Below, piece after piece: positions 52,377-54,754 of a stretch of DNA of 54,754 nucleotides (its first letter is position 1; each line of letters starts with the position of its first letter). The position numbers and the translations under genes were made by a program. Below the pieces are notes generated by a model. The model was not told the DNA's origin and did no database searches. It saw nothing but the letters and a program-made list of their open reading frames with translations. The stretch is taken from the NCBI GenBank assembly GCA_002335495.1, contig DDBW01000010.1, forward strand, positions 1-54,754, given 5' to 3'. This stretch comes from Candidatus Dojkabacteria bacterium UBA2022 (GTDB lineage Bacteria > Patescibacteriota > Dojkabacteria > SC72).

Positions 52377-53102
52377 ATGAGAACAGGGTTAATAAATCTA
52401 TCATTAATAACAGCAATAACATTAAGTGGCTGCGGCACCGCATCTAAAGAGGGCAGTCCACTCCAAGAGCATGCAATGCAGGCTGCACAACAAACAGCAG
52501 AAGAGGCAGGAGTTTGTCCTGTAGGAACATCATACAATGTTCAATACGCAAGCGGTCTAAATGGTAATTCGAAAACCGGACCAAGTCCATTTGATGGAAG
52601 GTTGAGAATATTAATGATGAACTACGATGATTCAATTTTTCAGCATGACGCATCACTCCATGAAGTACTCCACTATTGTCACGATCTCTACTACTCAGAA
52701 TCCTACCCTACCCCGATACCTACGTATAAAGGGAAAGTTGTTAAAGCACTAGGCTTTCTGCAAATTTATGAGAATGGAGATTATGACCCAATAATTGAAG
52801 AAGCGTATGCGTATTATATGGTACCTGAGATAAGAGACACATGGGAATCTGGGCCTGAATCAAATTACACAATAGGTAATTACAACCTAGCTAGGTTTAT
52901 GGAGGCTATAGTATTCGATACCAATAACATTAATCCTTCGAAAATGACATTAAGCCAATTCATGTATGCTGTATTCCTTAAACCAATGGACACTCATCCT
53001 GAACTACTTTCGGAAATGACGAGAATTATGCACGAGGTTCATGATGGAGTAATATCGATTGACGATGCCATGTATTACATATACTGGTTAAGAGGACAGT
53101 AG
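52377..53102 (+). CDS. Lipoprotein with zincin motif (HEVLH)
   Basis: The signal peptide ends in the lipobox 'LSGC' with the lipidated Cys at residue 19, so the protein is membrane-tethered outside the cell. 'HEVLH' at 95-99 is a zinc-binding HExxH, and 'EEAYAYYM' (E141 or E142) downstream is a plausible third ligand, as in gluzincins. It differs from the two other zincins here (2374 and 7247) by lacking the membrane hairpin. No family is recognised, and activity is inferred from the motif alone. Confidence 0.6.
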   Translation: MRTGLINLSLITAITLSGCGTASKEGSPLQEHAMQAAQQTAEEAGVCPVGTSYNVQYASGLNGNSKTGPSPFDGRLRILMMNYDDSIFQHDASLHEVLHYCHDLYYSESYPTPIPTYKGKVVKALGFLQIYENGDYDPIIEEAYAYYMVPEIRDTWESGPESNYTIGNYNLARFMEAIVFDTNNINPSKMTLSQFMYAVFLKPMDTHPELLSEMTRIMHEVHDGVISIDDAMYYIYWLRGQ

Positions 53103-53133
53103 GTAAATCTAAGTCGTGACCTTAAATATTTGA

Positions 53134-53139
53134 TATAAT
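53134..53139 (+). promoter_or_regulatory. -10 box TATAAT, leaderless arrangement
   Basis: TATAAT ends seven bases before the ATG at 53147, so the first transcribed base would be next to the start codon. Confidence 0.5.
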
Positions 53140-53146
53140 TTCCATA

Positions 53147-53902
53147 ATGATGGGAGCATTCGGACAGCCAAACAGTAGTAGTGGAATAAATGAAGCATCG
53201 ATAGCTGGAATAAATAATGCAAGACGAGAGTTCGGAGATCTGCCTTATCCAGTAGCTGATTTTGTACCTATCTCACCAGAATATCCAATAGATAACCCTA
53301 TTGAACGATTAAAAGATGTGCTTATAGCTCATGCACCAGAGCTATTTCATCACCAAACAGATGCGGAAAGTTGCTATAGCCATAGTATTATCCACGCCCT
53401 AGAGGTGATAGCTTTCTTACAAGATAAAAGTGAAGGCCTATCTCTCCCCCATCCCCGATTACTCCATGAAGCAATACCAAAAGAATATAAAGATCCAAGG
53501 ACAGGTATGATAACTTCAAGCAAAGCAGATTCGATCGGGTTTATGACACAGGTGATTAAAAGGTTTGCAAGTGTAGAAAACAAACTGGAAATCGATTTGA
53601 GCACCCTTCATAATAGCAGGCAACAGTTACAACAAGAGTTAAGAATAGGTAACATTGCAATCGTCATCATACCTAATAGTGTGCACGCGGTAGTGGCTTT
53701 AAAAGCGAATGAAGACGGAACCCTCGTATGTATAGACTCATTAAGTGCCACACTCATAAAGAACTATAATATAAGCGAGATTGATCCAGCCTCGACAGTA
53801 ATGATTTCACCGCATAAGAGGTTGTCTCGAACTACTCTGTCTGTGACTCCTGAAAACTCAACATCAAAGGTGAGGATCATAAGGTCTAACGAAAAAATAT
53901 AA
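53147..53902 (+). CDS. Papain-like (C39-like) cysteine peptidase
   Basis: The protein has the residues of a clan CA peptidase: Q70 six residues before C76 ('HHQTDAESCYSH'), H180 in 'NSVHAVVAL' and D197 in 'VCIDSLS'. The order and spacing match the C39 / papain-like fold, used for leader removal from bacteriocins and for other processing. It has no signal peptide and no transporter, so it is probably cytoplasmic. An uncharacterised member of the family is the safest call. Confidence 0.6.
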   Translation: MMGAFGQPNSSSGINEASIAGINNARREFGDLPYPVADFVPISPEYPIDNPIERLKDVLIAHAPELFHHQTDAESCYSHSIIHALEVIAFLQDKSEGLSLPHPRLLHEAIPKEYKDPRTGMITSSKADSIGFMTQVIKRFASVENKLEIDLSTLHNSRQQLQQELRIGNIAIVIIPNSVHAVVALKANEDGTLVCIDSLSATLIKNYNISEIDPASTVMISPHKRLSRTTLSVTPENSTSKVRIIRSNEKI

Positions 53903-53944
53903 GGCTGTTTAAAATTTGACAGATAAATATTCTAAAAAACAGCC
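53903..53944. terminator. Bidirectional hairpin between convergent genes
   Basis: GGCTGTTT (53903-53910) pairs with AAACAGCC (53937-53944). On the plus strand it directly follows the peptidase stop. Its right arm covers the last codons of the convergent 53932 gene, so it could terminate both. Confidence 0.5.
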
Positions 53945-54672
53945 TCCAAAGATGGCTGTGGGAGTATATACGCCTGAAGAATCATTTTTTTTCTTTCATC
54001 CAATGATTTAGGAAGCGGATACTGATAGTTTGAACCTTGTATTGGTTTCAAACTCGAGGGATAGACTAGAATTACAGGAAAAATATCCCCGACACTTGTT
54101 CCGTCGCTATGCATATTTTGCATCATAGGCAACAATCCCGAGAAAGCGTAGCCAGAAACATGTGGCGGCAGTTCATTTAACATAAGGTTGGAATCGCTGA
54201 TCTGATCCGCAAGAAAAGGAGTATCCCTCTCAATTCCGAGTTCAAGTATTTGCCTTATATCAAGGACCTCAGCATTCGTATCTTTAAAGCTAAGCCTCAC
54301 CGGGTTATTGAGAGATGCCTTTACACCCCTTAGGAGAGCATGAGGATTATTTGCCTGAATAATATGAACTAAAGGATCGATAATCTGAACATACCTCAAT
54401 TTATTTATGACTTTTGTGAATGGATGAGTGATATTTGAGACGTCGGGCAAATAGGAGGTAATCCTAATATCAAATGACCGTAACCTTTCAATTTCGATTT
54501 GGGAAGGTACAATCAAGGGTAATGCTTCCCCTTCCCCATTCACTAAGGTATCGAACCGTTCTTTTGACGATTCAACAGAAAGAGGATATAGCTTAGGAGT
54601 ATGTGCAGAAAGCCCCTCACCATAATGAATACCTGGATTACCCATGGCATCGTTACCTAAAGAACTGAACAT
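53932..54672 (-). CDS. Hypothetical soluble protein, 246 aa
   Basis: I do not recognise this protein. It has mixed helix and strand, no signal peptide, membrane helix or cysteine. It converges on the papain-like peptidase gene and the two share a terminator-like hairpin. There is nothing that indicates a function. Confidence 0.6.
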   Translation of the reverse strand: MFSSLGNDAMGNPGIHYGEGLSAHTPKLYPLSVESSKERFDTLVNGEGEALPLIVPSQIEIERLRSFDIRITSYLPDVSNITHPFTKVINKLRYVQIIDPLVHIIQANNPHALLRGVKASLNNPVRLSFKDTNAEVLDIRQILELGIERDTPFLADQISDSNLMLNELPPHVSGYAFSGLLPMMQNMHSDGTSVGDIFPVILVYPSSLKPIQGSNYQYPLPKSLDERKKMILQAYILPQPSLEAVF

Positions 54673-54728
54673 AAAAAGATAATACTATTTCCAGATTAAA
54701 ATGACTAGAAAGATAAATGAAATGAAGT

Positions 54729-54754
54729 TGGCGGAGAGGGAGGGATTCGAACCC
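54729..54754 (-). tRNA. tRNA-Ser, 3' part only (cut by window end)
   Basis: On the minus strand the last bases read GGGTTCGAATCCC (T arm), then the acceptor 3' strand CCTCTCC, G discriminator and encoded CCA. The CCTCTCC-G-CCA end is typical of tRNA-Ser. The anticodon lies beyond the window, so the isoacceptor is unknown. Confidence 0.75.

Noticed and set aside
1..54754. CRISPR array, prophage or complete insertion sequence
   Set aside because: I saw no regularly spaced repeats, no phage structural genes and no transposase; the only recombinase is the Xer-like gene.

Overview
The window looks like a contig from a Candidate Phyla Radiation (Patescibacteria) bacterium. Gene density is very high and many genes overlap. 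The cores of RuvABC, DnaB, SSB, RF1/PrmC and ribosomal proteins S6, S18 and L31 are typically bacterial. There is an archaeal-type AMP phosphorylase next to ribose-1,5-bisphosphate isomerase, and many short membrane or surface proteins have no obvious family. UGA is used as a stop (for example at 463-465 and 18662-18664), so this is not a UGA-recoding lineage such as Gracilibacteria. Composition and gene content suggest the Microgenomates/Katanobacteria/Dojkabacteria side of the radiation, but I cannot fix the phylum. The first 13 bases match the end of an Illumina adapter, so the left edge is a true contig end with untrimmed adapter.

Layout. 1-7.2 kb is an accessory and envelope region: a truncated AbiEii-type nucleotidyltransferase, a half-size MFS protein, a VanY-type peptidase, a putative zincin, a GC-rich lipoprotein gene bounded by two nested inverted repeats, and a divergent GH26-like hydrolase / BcsA-like glycosyltransferase pair. 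7.2-18.7 kb holds a second zincin facing away from an operon that encodes two small helical proteins, a 1755-residue membrane-associated protein, a Ser/Thr kinase-like protein and a PP2C-type phosphatase. A GC-rich single-gene unit with its own promoter, structured leader, strong Shine-Dalgarno and terminator sits between the giant gene and the kinase. 18.7-34 kb is mainly minus-strand: an enlarged Xer recombinase, yebC-ruvC-ruvA-ruvB, a VirD4/VirB4-like ATPase, a LytR_C protein, a pseudouridine synthase, an Lgt-like protein, tRNA-Leu, dnaB, an MBL-fold protein, a sortase and a CsoR-like protein. 34-51 kb is mainly housekeeping: L31, RF1, PrmC, HtrA, CtpA, S18-SSB-S6, YchF, a transglutaminase-like protein, AMP phosphorylase/R15P isomerase, a beta-CASP nuclease and a CCA-adding enzyme. 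51-54.7 kb is another surface cluster (membrane protein, lipoprotein zincin, papain-like peptidase), ending in a partial tRNA-Ser.

The most interesting locus is 8.5-18.7 kb. A kinase and a phosphatase, both with their catalytic residues, are translationally coupled and lie downstream of a giant membrane protein, with a membrane-embedded putative metalloprotease diverging from it. This could be a phosphorylation-controlled surface system. Two further themes are visible. Several -10 boxes sit 5-9 bases before the start codon, implying leaderless mRNAs, whereas the two GC-rich genes use Shine-Dalgarno sites and CGN arginine codons, which suggests acquisition from elsewhere. Three putative zincins, one papain-like peptidase, a VanY, a sortase, HtrA and CtpA make the window rich in envelope proteolysis.
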